From Novosphingobium colocasiae (GTDB lineage Bacteria > Pseudomonadota > Alphaproteobacteria > Sphingomonadales > Sphingomonadaceae), in the NCBI RefSeq assembly GCF_014652555.1, contig NZ_BMZA01000007.1, forward strand, positions 89,040-153,039: a stretch of DNA of 64,000 bases. Reading direction: 5' to 3'. Position 1 is the first letter of the stretch. The number at the start of each line of letters is the position of its first letter. The notes beneath the pieces were generated by a model. The model made no database searches, was not told the origin of the DNA, and worked only from the letters and a program-made list of their open reading frames with translations. Both the position numbers and the translations under genes were made by a program. Below, piece by piece: positions 10,301-21,087 of this stretch.

Positions 10301-10453
10301 AAGATCGACAAGCTGACCCTGCGCATCGGTGCGAACAACCTGTTCAACCGCAAGCCGGAACTCTATTCGCCGAACATTCAGTCGGGCACCGATCCGTCGC
10401 TTTACGACGTTGTCGGCCGCCGGCTCTACGTGTCCGCCAAGGTCAAGTACTGA
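7382..10453 (+). CDS. TonB-dependent receptor (large, sphingomonad type)
   Basis: 1023 aa. Signal peptide up to about residue 31 (AVSAQAQD), then a TonB-box-like ETIIVTGSRI, a plug domain with NIDLRGLGTNRNLVLIDGRR and IDVLTGGAGATYGADAISGVVN, and a long barrel with the VRAPNFGELF, GNPNLKPEKSD and C-terminal NNLFNRKPE segments; the protein ends in KVKY. GTG at 7382 was chosen because AAAGGG lies 9 bp upstream and the signal peptide begins directly; an upstream ATG at 7247 would add a Pro/Arg-rich non-signal stretch. It should import a substrate larger than porin limits. It is followed by a TPR-sulfotransferase gene after a terminator. Confidence 0.92.
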   Translation: MKTTHFKAALRSASCLSAALTFGTAVSAQAQDAAPQSAASDDAGETIIVTGSRIQRPNMTANSPVAVVSGEETVKRADITLETFLNTLPQVNPAGTSTSNNPGNGGQSNIDLRGLGTNRNLVLIDGRRPMVSASDQTVDLNTIPQGLIDRIDVLTGGAGATYGADAISGVVNMRLKRDFSGLEARATYSNSVPYTDSREWQIAATAGINFADGRGNIAASYEHSEREAMIKSQRAFAATATSTTGTFPTGKLAESSTNGISQAAIDALFSSYGVTAKDVPVAGTSKLGFNNDGSLFAVGVFNDPHDVANFRYDFNSAANPNGNYYPDFYTYNFDIINLLVLPVKRDTGFVTGHFEISPAIEIFGQGQYTKYETSSALAPTPVGTRIGNTLTNTNPANAVSDLVEPGKQTTALLVPITNPFLPADLATLLASRTGDDANIVGSGATEAFRISKRFLDTGLRQENFSNEVYQGLLGLRGEIAPGWRYEAYASYGKTTINDNQTGNVDVQKVQNLLEAADGGASLCAGGFNPFGIHPLSQECVDYIAVGTETKTTFTQKIYQGYVQGDLFEMPAGKLSVVLGAEHRSFNYRYDAGTAAGPIAGFNNGTNDHGTNTFTDIFGEASIPLLKDSFVNYAELTLTARRSTSKFNDIENGIKGDSQNSWAYGGTFTVEPIDAVRLRASYQHSVRAPNFGELFSGGSNFPSYFDPCSIGTNFRKNGGAAARDLCINAGSGIDPGGVDNYQQGPGSQVFLGYVGNPNLKPEKSDAITLGTVFQVGRLTGSIDWYSIKIKDTIIQPDPNLVIAACYGYHGKNPSLDPTSVYCSGLSRTPDISFISVPTALGGDGSGYFQFVNQGKIKTSGIDFQLAYTLPTEFIGPDAALTFNLMGNYLIDYKVEELPGVTIDYADTISYSGLGTSFPRWRGVLETTFAVSKAVSFDLRTRYIDGMKNRAAAQFPGEVFDKVDPVFYFDLGAEAKIDKLTLRIGANNLFNRKPELYSPNIQSGTDPSLYDVVGRRLYVSAKVKY

Positions 10454-10476
10454 TCCCTGGCAAGCGCGAGAAGAAT

Positions 10477-10506
10477 GGGGGGATGGGGCAACCCTCCCCC
10501 CTTTTT
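10477..10506 (+). terminator. Rho-independent terminator after the first receptor gene
   Basis: A GGGGGGA/TCCCCCC stem with an inner GGG/CCC pair around a GCAA loop, followed by five T residues. It separates the receptor from the sulfotransferase gene, 83 bp before that gene's ATG. Confidence 0.8.
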
Positions 10507-10589
10507 CTTGCCCCGCCCGGCCCTGCCCCCTATCCTGACAGGGCATAGCCGGTCGCAGCCCGTATCCGCCGGGAGACGTTTTCAGTCCG

Positions 10590-12575
10590 ATGAATACCAT
10601 CCAGCAAAGCATGAACTCCGCCGTCGCGGCGTTTCAGCGCGGCGATTTCGAGAATGCCCGCGCCATCGCCCAGCGCGTCCACCGCGATCAGCCGCGCAAC
10701 ATGCAAGTGCTGCAATTTCTCGGCATTGCCCAGTGCAAGGCCGGCAACCCGCGCGAAGGGCTGGCCAGCCTGCAACGCGCCCTGCGCAGCAATCCGCAGG
10801 ACAGCGCCCTGCGGCTCAACGCCGCCCAGGCCGCGCTTGATGCGGGATTGCCCGCCGAAGCGGAGGAGCTGTGCCGCCCAATCGCGTCGCAGCCGCAAGC
10901 GCTGCAGGTCCTCGCCCTGGCCGCCAAGGCGCGCGGTGACGTGGAATTGGCCGCTACCCGTCTGGAAGAGCTGACCCGCACGAACCCGCGCGATGGGCGC
11001 TTGCTCAACAACTACGGCAACGCCCTACTGGAATGCGGCGAGGCGGAGCGCGCCATCGAAGTGCTGGCGACGGCGGGATCGCTGATCCCGGACGAGGCCG
11101 GGGTTTGGCTCAATCTCGGCCGGGCGCTGACGCTGGCGAAGCGGTTCGACGATGCCGAAGCGGTGTTCAGCCGCGCGATCGCCACCGCGCCGCAGGATGC
11201 GCAGACCAATTTCGAGCTCGGTCAGTCGCTTTATCGGCATGGCCGCGCGGCGGAGGCGCTGATCCGGTTTTCCGCTGCCGCGCGGGCAGGCCGCCAGGAC
11301 GCCCAGACCCTGGTACTGATCGGGCTATGCTATGCCGCGCTGGACCAGAAGACCGAGGCCGAGCGCGCGTACAAGACCGCGCTGGCCGTCGAGCCCGACA
11401 GTGTGCGGGCCATGCTGGCGCTGGCTATCCTGTACGAACAGGGTAACCGCCTGACCGATCTTGAGGAACTGGAAGCGCTGGCCCGCCGCAACGCGCCGCC
11501 CAGCGACGATCGTGCCTATATCGAAGCGCTGACCCTGCGCCGGCGCGGCAACCTGCGCGAGGCGCTGGACCTTGCGCTGGCTTCGCACCCGGCCACGCTC
11601 GATACATCGATCCGCGCGCAGTTCATCGGCCAGGTTGCCGACCAGTTGGGCGAGGTCGATCTGGCCTTCGCCTCCTTCTCCGAAATGAACGAAGCCATGG
11701 CCGCGCAGCCCGACGCACTGCGGTTCGACGGCACCGAACAATCCACGGTCATCTCCGGTCGCACTGCCGCGATTTCGGCACCCTGGTTCGCAGGCTGGAA
11801 CGATGTCGAGTACCACGACGGACTGCCCTCCCCCGCCTTCCTCACCGGCTTCCTCCGCTCGGGCACCACGCTGCTCGACACCATCCTGATGGGCCACCCG
11901 GACACCGAAGTGCGCGAGGAGGAAGCGATGGTGTCCGTCCTCGAGGAAACGGGCGGGCCGATCGCCCAGCTCGGCACCTTGGACGCGGAAGCGGTCTCCC
12001 GCATGCGCGCGGGCTATTTCGACGAGGTTTCACGCGGCGGCACCCTGCCAGATGGCAAGCTGCTGATCGACAAGTATCCGCTCGCCACCCTGCGCGCCTC
12101 CTACATCCACCGCGCCTTTCCCGATGCCCGGTTCATTTTCGCGCTGCGCCACCCCTGCGATGTCGTGCTGAGCTGCTGGATGCAGAATTTCAAGGTGACC
12201 CGCGCCATGGCAAGCTTTCTGACTCTGGAAAACGCGGCGCGAATGTATGCGCTGACGATGGAACACTGGATGCGCGCGCGCGAGGTGATGCCGCTCAGCG
12301 TCCACACTGTGCGGTACGAGGATCTGGTCCAGGACCTTGAGGGCACCATGCGCCCGCTGCTCGACTTCCTCGGTCTAGACTGGACGGACGATGTGCTTGA
12401 CCATCAGCGCACGGCGGCGAACCGCGGGTATATCCGCACCCCCAGCTACGCGCAGGTGACCGAGCGCATCTACACCCGGTCCAAGGGCCGCTGGGAGGCC
12501 TACCGCCCTTACCTGGAGCCGATCCTGCCGATCCTCGAACCGTGGATCGAACGCTTCGGGTACGAGCCGCTGTAA
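10590..12575 (+). CDS. TPR-repeat sulfotransferase
   Basis: 661 aa in two parts. Residues about 1-380 are tetratricopeptide repeats, with helices such as NNYGNALLECGEAERAIEVL and NLGRALTLAKRFDDAEAVFSRAI. Residues about 410-660 are a PAPS-dependent sulfotransferase: FLTGFLRSGTTLLD (5'-phosphosulfate loop, near residue 415) and FALRHPCDVVLSCW (3'-phosphate site, near 516). The sulfotransferase part resembles tyrosylprotein sulfotransferases (RSGTT, GHPD, then an acidic EEE run). No signal peptide, so it is cytoplasmic. It lies between two TonB-dependent receptors and is convergent with an oxygenase gene 3 bp away. The substrate is unknown. Confidence 0.85.
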   Translation: MNTIQQSMNSAVAAFQRGDFENARAIAQRVHRDQPRNMQVLQFLGIAQCKAGNPREGLASLQRALRSNPQDSALRLNAAQAALDAGLPAEAEELCRPIASQPQALQVLALAAKARGDVELAATRLEELTRTNPRDGRLLNNYGNALLECGEAERAIEVLATAGSLIPDEAGVWLNLGRALTLAKRFDDAEAVFSRAIATAPQDAQTNFELGQSLYRHGRAAEALIRFSAAARAGRQDAQTLVLIGLCYAALDQKTEAERAYKTALAVEPDSVRAMLALAILYEQGNRLTDLEELEALARRNAPPSDDRAYIEALTLRRRGNLREALDLALASHPATLDTSIRAQFIGQVADQLGEVDLAFASFSEMNEAMAAQPDALRFDGTEQSTVISGRTAAISAPWFAGWNDVEYHDGLPSPAFLTGFLRSGTTLLDTILMGHPDTEVREEEAMVSVLEETGGPIAQLGTLDAEAVSRMRAGYFDEVSRGGTLPDGKLLIDKYPLATLRASYIHRAFPDARFIFALRHPCDVVLSCWMQNFKVTRAMASFLTLENAARMYALTMEHWMRAREVMPLSVHTVRYEDLVQDLEGTMRPLLDFLGLDWTDDVLDHQRTAANRGYIRTPSYAQVTERIYTRSKGRWEAYRPYLEPILPILEPWIERFGYEPL

Positions 12576-12578
12576 CTC

Positions 12579-13289
12579 CTAACCCAGCACGCGCAGCCAG
12601 CCGGTGATCGATAGCCGCGCTTCCTCCACCCAGGATGCCACCTGGGTGACGCAGTGCTGGCGCGGCACCGCGAACAGCCGCATGCTGTTGAACGCCGGCA
12701 CGAACCCGCGCAGGTCATCACCATCGGGAAACAGCAGCAAGCCGCCCCAGTCGGGCTGCCAGCCCCGGCTCAGCCCGACGACATAGGCGGCCTGGCGATT
12801 CTTGCCGGCCACATCATCATCGTGGCTGCTCAGGAAATGCCCGGCGGCAAACAGCGTCGCCTGGGCGTCCAGCAGATTGACCCGATCGCGGCCGGTCACC
12901 GCCTTGAGCAGTTCCAGCACCGCCGCGCTGTTGAGAAACCGGGCGAAGCGATCGACCAGCAAATCACGCTCCCGGCGCGCGGCGTCATCGTCCGGCACGC
13001 GAATGGTGCGGAAATGAAACTGAAACCCCTCGCGCGCCGAGCGGGCAACTGCTTCTTCAAACGTCTTGCGCGTTCCGGGATCGAAGCCCCGATAATCGCT
13101 GAGCGCGATCTCGTAGACCTTCTCTCCGGCGTTGAGCACTTCGACCCAGCTCTCGTCCCGCCGAAGCGATGCGGCCAGCGCCTCGGCCTGGTCATCTGGC
13201 AGCAGCCCATCGATCGAAACGAAGCCTTGTGACGCGAAGCGCTGCGCCAGAGCGGCAATATCGGAGCGGGGAGCCAAGGCGAACTGCAT
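12579..13289 (-). CDS. 2-oxoglutarate/Fe(II)-dependent oxygenase
   Basis: 236 aa. The Fe(II) ligands of the double-stranded beta-helix are visible: H156 and D158 in FLSSHDDD, distal H212, and the oxoglutarate Arg at R225 in RLSITGWLR. The layout fits prolyl-hydroxylase-like enzymes of the Tpa1/OGFOD type, with WGGLLLFPDG preceding the distal His. The gene is convergent with the TPR-sulfotransferase and divergent from the second receptor. It likely hydroxylates a peptide or protein, but the substrate is not indicated by the sequence. Confidence 0.82.
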   Translation of the reverse strand: MQFALAPRSDIAALAQRFASQGFVSIDGLLPDDQAEALAASLRRDESWVEVLNAGEKVYEIALSDYRGFDPGTRKTFEEAVARSAREGFQFHFRTIRVPDDDAARRERDLLVDRFARFLNSAAVLELLKAVTGRDRVNLLDAQATLFAAGHFLSSHDDDVAGKNRQAAYVVGLSRGWQPDWGGLLLFPDGDDLRGFVPAFNSMRLFAVPRQHCVTQVASWVEEARLSITGWLRVLG

Positions 13290-13652
13290 GACGATTGTCT
13301 AGCCGAGGCACCGGCCCGAAGCCAGAGCCCGACCCGATCGAGTCGCCGCAGTTGGCCGAAATTGTCGATCGAAGTGTCAGAACAGTAACCGATTATGAAC
13401 CATCCGGCCCTAGGGTCGAGCCCGAAGGCAGTCAAAGCTGATTCCGCACGCTTGTTGCAACAGTGCAACAGTTGCCGGCGCAATTCCGGGGCGAGGGCTT
13501 AAAATGTTGAATCAAGATTCAGGTCACGCAACAAGAAGCAATTGACGGCGAAAGAGCATCACCATGCCGGGCTGTCGCCGATCGGGTCGCACATCGTGGA
13601 TGGTCACGCTGGCCGATGGACGGACCCAGAGAAAACCAAGGGGCACACCATT
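13290..13652. promoter_or_regulatory. Divergent regulatory region between oxygenase and second receptor
   Basis: 363 bp, no supported gene. It holds dense GTTGC/GCAAC half-sites at 13454-13475, a perfect 6-bp inverted repeat TGAATC-aa-GATTCA at 13508-13521, and, just before the receptor ATG, an AAGGGG ribosome site. The two palindromic sites are operator-like; the bound regulators are not known. No clear -35/-10 pair could be assigned. Confidence 0.45.
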
Positions 13653-16600
13653 ATGAGATCTTCCTACCGCAAGTCCGCGCTGCGCAGCGCCACCTGCCTG
13701 ACCCTCGCGGCAATATCGCTGGGCGCTGCCGGCGAGGCGATGGCGCAGGATACCGCGGCGGCCGATGACGCGGCAGTGGCCGAAGACACGATCATCGTCA
13801 CCGGCTCGCGGATCAAGCCGATCCCGGGATTCGATGCTCCTAACCCGATCGTGGCGATCACCTCGGCCACGATCGAACGCTCGGGCAAGACCAACCTGAC
13901 CGAATTCCTCGCGGATTCGCCCGCGCTCCTCGGATCGACCCGCAGCATCGACAATGGCGGCGGCAACAGCGTGAACGCTGATGCGGTCGGCACGAACTTC
14001 CTCAACCTGCGGAATCTCGGCGCGGATCGGACACTGGTCCTGGTCGATGGGCGGCGGCATGTGTCCGGTTCTCCCGGTACCGCAGCCGTGGACATCAACA
14101 CGATCCCCACCGATCTGGTCGAGCGCGTCGATGTGCTGACCGGCGGCGTCGGCGCGATCTATGGTGCGGACGGCGTCTCCGGCGTGGTCAACTTCATCAT
14201 GAAGAAGGACTTCGACGGTCTCAACCTGCGAGCCCAGAACACGATCTCGCAGCGTGGCGATGCCGGCCAGCGTTTCGGTGCCGCTACGTTCGGGAAGAAT
14301 TTTGCGGACGGTCGCGGCAATATCACCGTGGCCTATGAGTTCAACGAAACCGATCGTTTTTCGCAGAGCCAGCGACTCAACTACGGCAAGACCGGCCCCA
14401 GTTATTCGTTGCAGCGCAACCCTGCCGATGGCTCGCCCGGCTCGGCGGGCGACGATCCCAATGTCCCCGATCGCGTGCTGATGACCGGCCTGCGCTGGGC
14501 GGACAGTTCGCCGGGTGGCGCGGTTGACGTGGATTTCGACGGGCTGTCTGACTACACGGGTGAAGGCACCGTATACGATCGGGGCACCTATGTTCCCGGC
14601 ACGGCATTCACGATCGGCGGCGACAGCACTCCGCGGGAAACCTATTATGGCGACTTTGTGCCGTATACCCGCAAGCATATTGCGAACGTGCTGGGTCACT
14701 ATGAATTCAGCCCGGCATTGAACGTGTACTTTGAGGGCAAGTACGTCAAATCGCACTCGGACACGCTGTCGCAACCAAGCTACGATTTTTATACCGTTCT
14801 CGCTCCCGACAATTTCTATCTCAACGAAAAATTCGGAGCGCTGGCACCTGGCGGAGCACTCGTCAGTCGGGACAATTTTGACTACGCACGGTCAAAATAC
14901 TCGCTCAACCGGGAGCTGTGGCGCGGCGTGATCGGTGCCGAGGGTGACCTTTCCGACCATCTGCGCTACGATGTTTCGTTCGTTTATGGCAGATCGACCC
15001 AGAAATCGACCACCACGAACGCGCGTATTGCCGATCGATACTACGCGGCCCTGGACGCCGTCGATGACGGCACCGGAAATGTGACTTGCCGGATCAATCT
15101 GCCGGGCCAGACATCGTTCTTCTCGGAAAACTACGGCGGCGTGCCGTTCCTGCCGGGCACTTACGATCCTGCAACCTCGACATCCACGCCGATCACGTTT
15201 GCTCCGGGCGAATGCGTGCCGCTCAACATCCTGGGCAACGGCTCTCCCTCGCCGGAAGCCGCTGCTTGGGTTTCGGCGACGCTTCACGAACTGGCTCGGC
15301 TTGAGCAATACGTGGCATCGGCATCCATTTCCGGGGACACCGGCGCGTTCTTCAATCTGCCCGGCGGTCCGGTCGGGTTTGCCATCGGTGCGGAATATCG
15401 CAAGGAGAAGAGCCTGTCCGTCCCGGACCCGTTGCGTCAGGCCGGACTTCTCGCCAGCTACGGCGCATCCACCGTCGATCGCGGCTCGTTCGATGTCAAG
15501 GAAGTCTACGGCGAAGTCAGGCTGCCCTTGCTGGCCAATGTTCCGTTCGCCAAGGAACTGAGCGCCGGCGGTGCCGTCCGCTTCTCCGACTATTCGACTG
15601 TCGGATCGACAACCACATGGAGCGTCAACGGCACATATTCGCCGATTTCGGACATCACCATTCGGGGGACCTATTCGCAATCGGTTCGGGCCCCCAACAT
15701 CTCGGAACTGTTCGCGGGCGCGAGCACCGGTTTTGACTTTGTCGTCGATCCATGCGGTCCGGAACGCCTGGCCGAGGGGACTTCAACGCGCGTTGCCAAC
15801 TGCACAGCGGCACTTGCCGCCTTGGGCATTGACATCAATGCCAAAGACGGCGCTGGCAATTACCTGTTTGACCCCGCCAATGACACGACCTCTCCCCAGA
15901 ACAGCAGCATTCCGGGGACAGTCGGCGGGAATGCCAATCTCAAGGCAGAAACCGCCAAAACATGGACCGCCGGTCTGGTTCTGCGGCCCAGCTTCCTGCC
16001 CGGCTTCACGGCCAGCGCGGACTGGTACAACATCAACCTGACCAAGGCGATCAACTACGCGCAGCTCCAAAAGGTCGTCGATCTGTGCTATGATGGCGCA
16101 ACACTGGATAACCAGTTCTGTGATCTGATCGGACGCAGCAGCACTAACGGCTACGTCAACGACTGGACCGTTCTGCCGTTGAACGTGGCTTCTTACAAGA
16201 CCGCAGGTCTCGACCTGACGGTGGTGTACAGCTTTACGCCAAAAGCGGACATCGGCACTTTCACGCTCAGGCTAGTCGGTAACTATCTGGACAAGCTTTC
16301 GATCGTGCCTGACGTGGGTGCGGAAGCGGAAAATCAGGTCGGAAACGGCCCCAACGGCACCGTGCTTGTCTATCCCGCCCCGAAGTACAGCGGCAATCTG
16401 GACCTCACCTGGACCCGCAACGCCGTTACCATCAATTACGGAATCAACTGGTGGGACAAGACCCGCCGGGCCAGCGCCGCGCAGGCCAAGGCAAACCCTG
16501 ACTACTTCCCCAGCGAATACATGTGGTACAAGGAGAAGTGGGAACACAACCTCTACATGGCCGTCGATGTGGCGGACAATTTCACCCTTTATGGCGGTGT

Positions 16601-16700
16601 CGACAACGTGCTCGATACCAAGCCGGACGTCGGTGCAGTCGCGTATCCGGTCGATGCCACCGGCCGTTCGTTCTACATGGGCGTGAAGGCCAAACTCTGA
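13653..16700 (+). CDS. TonB-dependent receptor (second of the island)
   Basis: 1015 aa. Signal peptide ending around EAMAQD, TonB-box-like DTIIVTGSRI, plug domain with FLNLRNLGADRTLVLVDGRRH and VDVLTGGVGAIYGADGVSGVVNF, and a barrel with SVRAPNISELFAGAS and GNANLKAETAKTW. It ends in VKAKL. It is the same receptor class as the one at 7382: both share an ALRSA-T/S-CL signal-peptide motif and a GGGxCACACCA run before the start. ATG at 13653 was preferred over an upstream start at 13542 because the signal peptide begins there and AAGGGG precedes it. Confidence 0.92.
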   Translation: MRSSYRKSALRSATCLTLAAISLGAAGEAMAQDTAAADDAAVAEDTIIVTGSRIKPIPGFDAPNPIVAITSATIERSGKTNLTEFLADSPALLGSTRSIDNGGGNSVNADAVGTNFLNLRNLGADRTLVLVDGRRHVSGSPGTAAVDINTIPTDLVERVDVLTGGVGAIYGADGVSGVVNFIMKKDFDGLNLRAQNTISQRGDAGQRFGAATFGKNFADGRGNITVAYEFNETDRFSQSQRLNYGKTGPSYSLQRNPADGSPGSAGDDPNVPDRVLMTGLRWADSSPGGAVDVDFDGLSDYTGEGTVYDRGTYVPGTAFTIGGDSTPRETYYGDFVPYTRKHIANVLGHYEFSPALNVYFEGKYVKSHSDTLSQPSYDFYTVLAPDNFYLNEKFGALAPGGALVSRDNFDYARSKYSLNRELWRGVIGAEGDLSDHLRYDVSFVYGRSTQKSTTTNARIADRYYAALDAVDDGTGNVTCRINLPGQTSFFSENYGGVPFLPGTYDPATSTSTPITFAPGECVPLNILGNGSPSPEAAAWVSATLHELARLEQYVASASISGDTGAFFNLPGGPVGFAIGAEYRKEKSLSVPDPLRQAGLLASYGASTVDRGSFDVKEVYGEVRLPLLANVPFAKELSAGGAVRFSDYSTVGSTTTWSVNGTYSPISDITIRGTYSQSVRAPNISELFAGASTGFDFVVDPCGPERLAEGTSTRVANCTAALAALGIDINAKDGAGNYLFDPANDTTSPQNSSIPGTVGGNANLKAETAKTWTAGLVLRPSFLPGFTASADWYNINLTKAINYAQLQKVVDLCYDGATLDNQFCDLIGRSSTNGYVNDWTVLPLNVASYKTAGLDLTVVYSFTPKADIGTFTLRLVGNYLDKLSIVPDVGAEAENQVGNGPNGTVLVYPAPKYSGNLDLTWTRNAVTINYGINWWDKTRRASAAQAKANPDYFPSEYMWYKEKWEHNLYMAVDVADNFTLYGGVDNVLDTKPDVGAVAYPVDATGRSFYMGVKAKL

Positions 16701-16716
16701 TTTATCGACAAGCATG

Positions 16717-16754
16717 AAAAAGGGCCGGGAAGCATGTGCTTCCCGGCCCTTTTT
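16717..16754. terminator. Bidirectional terminator between second receptor and clpB
   Basis: A near-perfect inverted repeat (AAAAAGGGCCGGGAAGCA with its complement, 2-nt centre) ends in T-runs on both strands. It serves both convergent genes. Confidence 0.9.
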
Positions 16755-16776
16755 GCTCGGGCACATCCGATCGCAA

Positions 16777-19356
<2,580 letters not shown>

Positions 19357-19387
19357 GAGACGAATTCCTCCTGACCCAGAGGATGTA

Positions 19388-19407
19388 GTGTTGCATTTTT
19401 ACAACAC
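19388..19407. promoter_or_regulatory. Inverted repeat in clpB upstream region
   Basis: GTGTTG and CAACAC, separated by an 8-nt A/T-rich centre, lie about 30 bp upstream of the clpB start. The position fits an operator or part of the promoter. The remaining region up to 19678 (leader of the outer-membrane gene at 19679) carries no gene. Confidence 0.4.
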
Positions 19408-19500
19408 AAGGGCAGTGTGTTTGATTTTTTGCTGCCGGTCGCCCCAGGTCTCCGCACGCAAGATGGGATTGGACCCCAATCTATCAAGCCCCCGCCCGAC

Positions 19501-19678
19501 ATACCCCGTTGTGGTGATGTGGCAGCACAGCAACGCCACGAGGAAATGTGCACATCTGCAATTAGCGTTAAAAAGCCCGCTATTCCCAAATGCCGAAAAG
19601 CGAATTAGTCGCAATTACATAGATCAGGCGCGGCGGGGCTTTACGCGCGCCTGGGTCGGGGCAGAGGGGCAAGTTCAC
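19501..19678 (+). promoter_or_regulatory. Leader of first outer-membrane barrel gene, related to that of the second
   Basis: This leader starts with ATACCCCGTT and GATGT-GC-CACAGCAAC, followed about 100 bp later by CGAATTAG. The same three blocks occur in the same order and spacing before the paralog (20907-21087). The remaining bases are diverged, so the blocks are likely binding sites or promoter elements rather than leftover duplication. Confidence 0.5.
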
Positions 19679-20815
19679 ATGTTCGATACCAGATCCATCG
19701 TCGTGGCCGGTGCAGTCGTCGGCACCGCGCTGGCCATTCCCAGCGTCGCATTCGCCAACACGTCGTGCGCCGGCGCGCCGACGCTGACCATCGCCAACGG
19801 CGGCGGCTTCATTCCCAACGGCAGCTATCACGTCGTACCGCGCCCATCGGACGGGGTGCCGGCAATCTTCGTTCCCCAGCCGGCTCTGCCCGCCGGCGGT
19901 TTCTACATCCCCGTCACGCAGCTTTCGGCGCTGGGCATCCCGTTCACCCAGCAGGCGGGCGGCAACCCGTTCCAGTTCACGTGCGGTGCCCCGGTCGGCG
20001 CGACCTACACTGCGGTTGCCGATGCTCTCGACATGAACTTCGATTTCGACGCCAAGGGCGATTCCAGCGTGCTGGGCGGATCGATCACCCAGTGGGGCGT
20101 CGCCAATGAGGACGGGCAGCGCGCCGAACTCAAGTATGGCCGCGGCTTCCAGCTTTCCGAGGGCAGCCGCACCCGGCTGACCATCACCGTGCCGGTAAAC
20201 TACGTCCGCGTCGGTTCGGCCAAGGGCGGCATCGCCGGAGCGCATGGCAGCCTGTCGGCGTTCTCGGCCGGGATCGGCGTCGGATTAAGCGTTCCGGTCT
20301 CGAACAACTGGTGGATCACCCCCCGCGTCAGCTACACCCTGACCAAGGCCAGCGATGCGATCGGCGGCGATGGCGAACTGGTGGCGGCAACGGTGTCCAG
20401 CAACGTGCGCCTCGCCGGCTTCGGCCGTGGCGAGCTGACGATGGGCAACATGGTCGGCTACACCCAGACCGTGCGCGCCGGCCTTTCGGGGCAGGACAAG
20501 GCCGATTACCTCAAGCAGCAGAACTTCTGGTTCCGCAACGGCCTCGCGTACCAGTTGCCGCTCAAGAGCCGGGTGTTCGGCCGCGATACTTCGGTGCGCG
20601 CCAGCTATGTGTTCACGCTGGGCACCAAGGATCAGCTTTCGTACCGCAAGATCCACGAAGGCGCGATCAGCTTCGGCCTGCGCATGCGCGAAACCGAACA
20701 GCGCACCGACGCCGATCTGCTGCGCGTGGGCGTGATGTATACACATGCCGGCAACGACATGATGAAGAAGGCCGATTACGATTCGGTCAGCCTCTTCATC
20801 GGCTACCGGTTCTGA
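19679..20815 (+). CDS. Outer-membrane beta-barrel protein, paralog A (unassigned family)
   Basis: 378 aa. Signal peptide at residues 1-27 (AGAVVGTALAIPSVAFA), a Cys-containing N-terminal domain to about residue 110 rich in Gly and Pro, then amphipathic strands with alternating hydrophobic residues and a final strand YDSVSLFIGYRF ending in Phe, the usual barrel signal for outer-membrane insertion. I recognise no specific family. AGAGGGG precedes the ATG. The gene at 21088 encodes a close paralog in tandem. A role as porin, adhesin or anchor cannot be decided. Confidence 0.72.
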   Translation: MFDTRSIVVAGAVVGTALAIPSVAFANTSCAGAPTLTIANGGGFIPNGSYHVVPRPSDGVPAIFVPQPALPAGGFYIPVTQLSALGIPFTQQAGGNPFQFTCGAPVGATYTAVADALDMNFDFDAKGDSSVLGGSITQWGVANEDGQRAELKYGRGFQLSEGSRTRLTITVPVNYVRVGSAKGGIAGAHGSLSAFSAGIGVGLSVPVSNNWWITPRVSYTLTKASDAIGGDGELVAATVSSNVRLAGFGRGELTMGNMVGYTQTVRAGLSGQDKADYLKQQNFWFRNGLAYQLPLKSRVFGRDTSVRASYVFTLGTKDQLSYRKIHEGAISFGLRMRETEQRTDADLLRVGVMYTHAGNDMMKKADYDSVSLFIGYRF

Positions 20816-20823
20816 AAAGACGC

Positions 20824-20860
20824 GTCCGCGCCACCCCGTAAGGTCCGGGGTGGCGCGGAC
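20824..20860. terminator. Long perfect hairpin after outer-membrane gene A
   Basis: Two perfect 15-bp arms (20824-20838 and 20846-20860) with a 7-nt loop, 8 bp after the stop codon. There is no T-run on the plus strand, so it may act as a 3' stabiliser or Rho-assisted end rather than a classical terminator. Confidence 0.6.
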
Positions 20861-20906
20861 GGGATAACGACTCTATTTGTGATTGCAACCGAAGAGGGCG
20901 CGCCGC

Positions 20907-21087
20907 ATACCCCGTTCGAGCGATGTTGCTCCACAGCAACATCGGTTTGAAATAAGGTCTGCGAACTCCGGCCCGTTTCCAGCGCGTATTTCCGAATCAT
21001 TAAACGCCGATTAGCCATCTCTACTTGTCGAAACAGTCGCCACGCGGGCATGGCGACTGCTTTGCAGTATTCGCGGGGCTATTCGAA
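20907..21087 (+). promoter_or_regulatory. Leader of outer-membrane gene B with perfect operator-like palindrome
   Basis: At 20921-20944 lies a perfect 10-bp inverted repeat (CGATGTTGCT, loop CCAC, complement). The preceding ATACCCCGTT and the later CGATTAG block match the leader of paralog A in order and spacing. In A the left arm is changed at one central base, so the palindrome there is weaker. This fits a regulator site or a 5' RNA element shared by the two genes. Confidence 0.5.
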
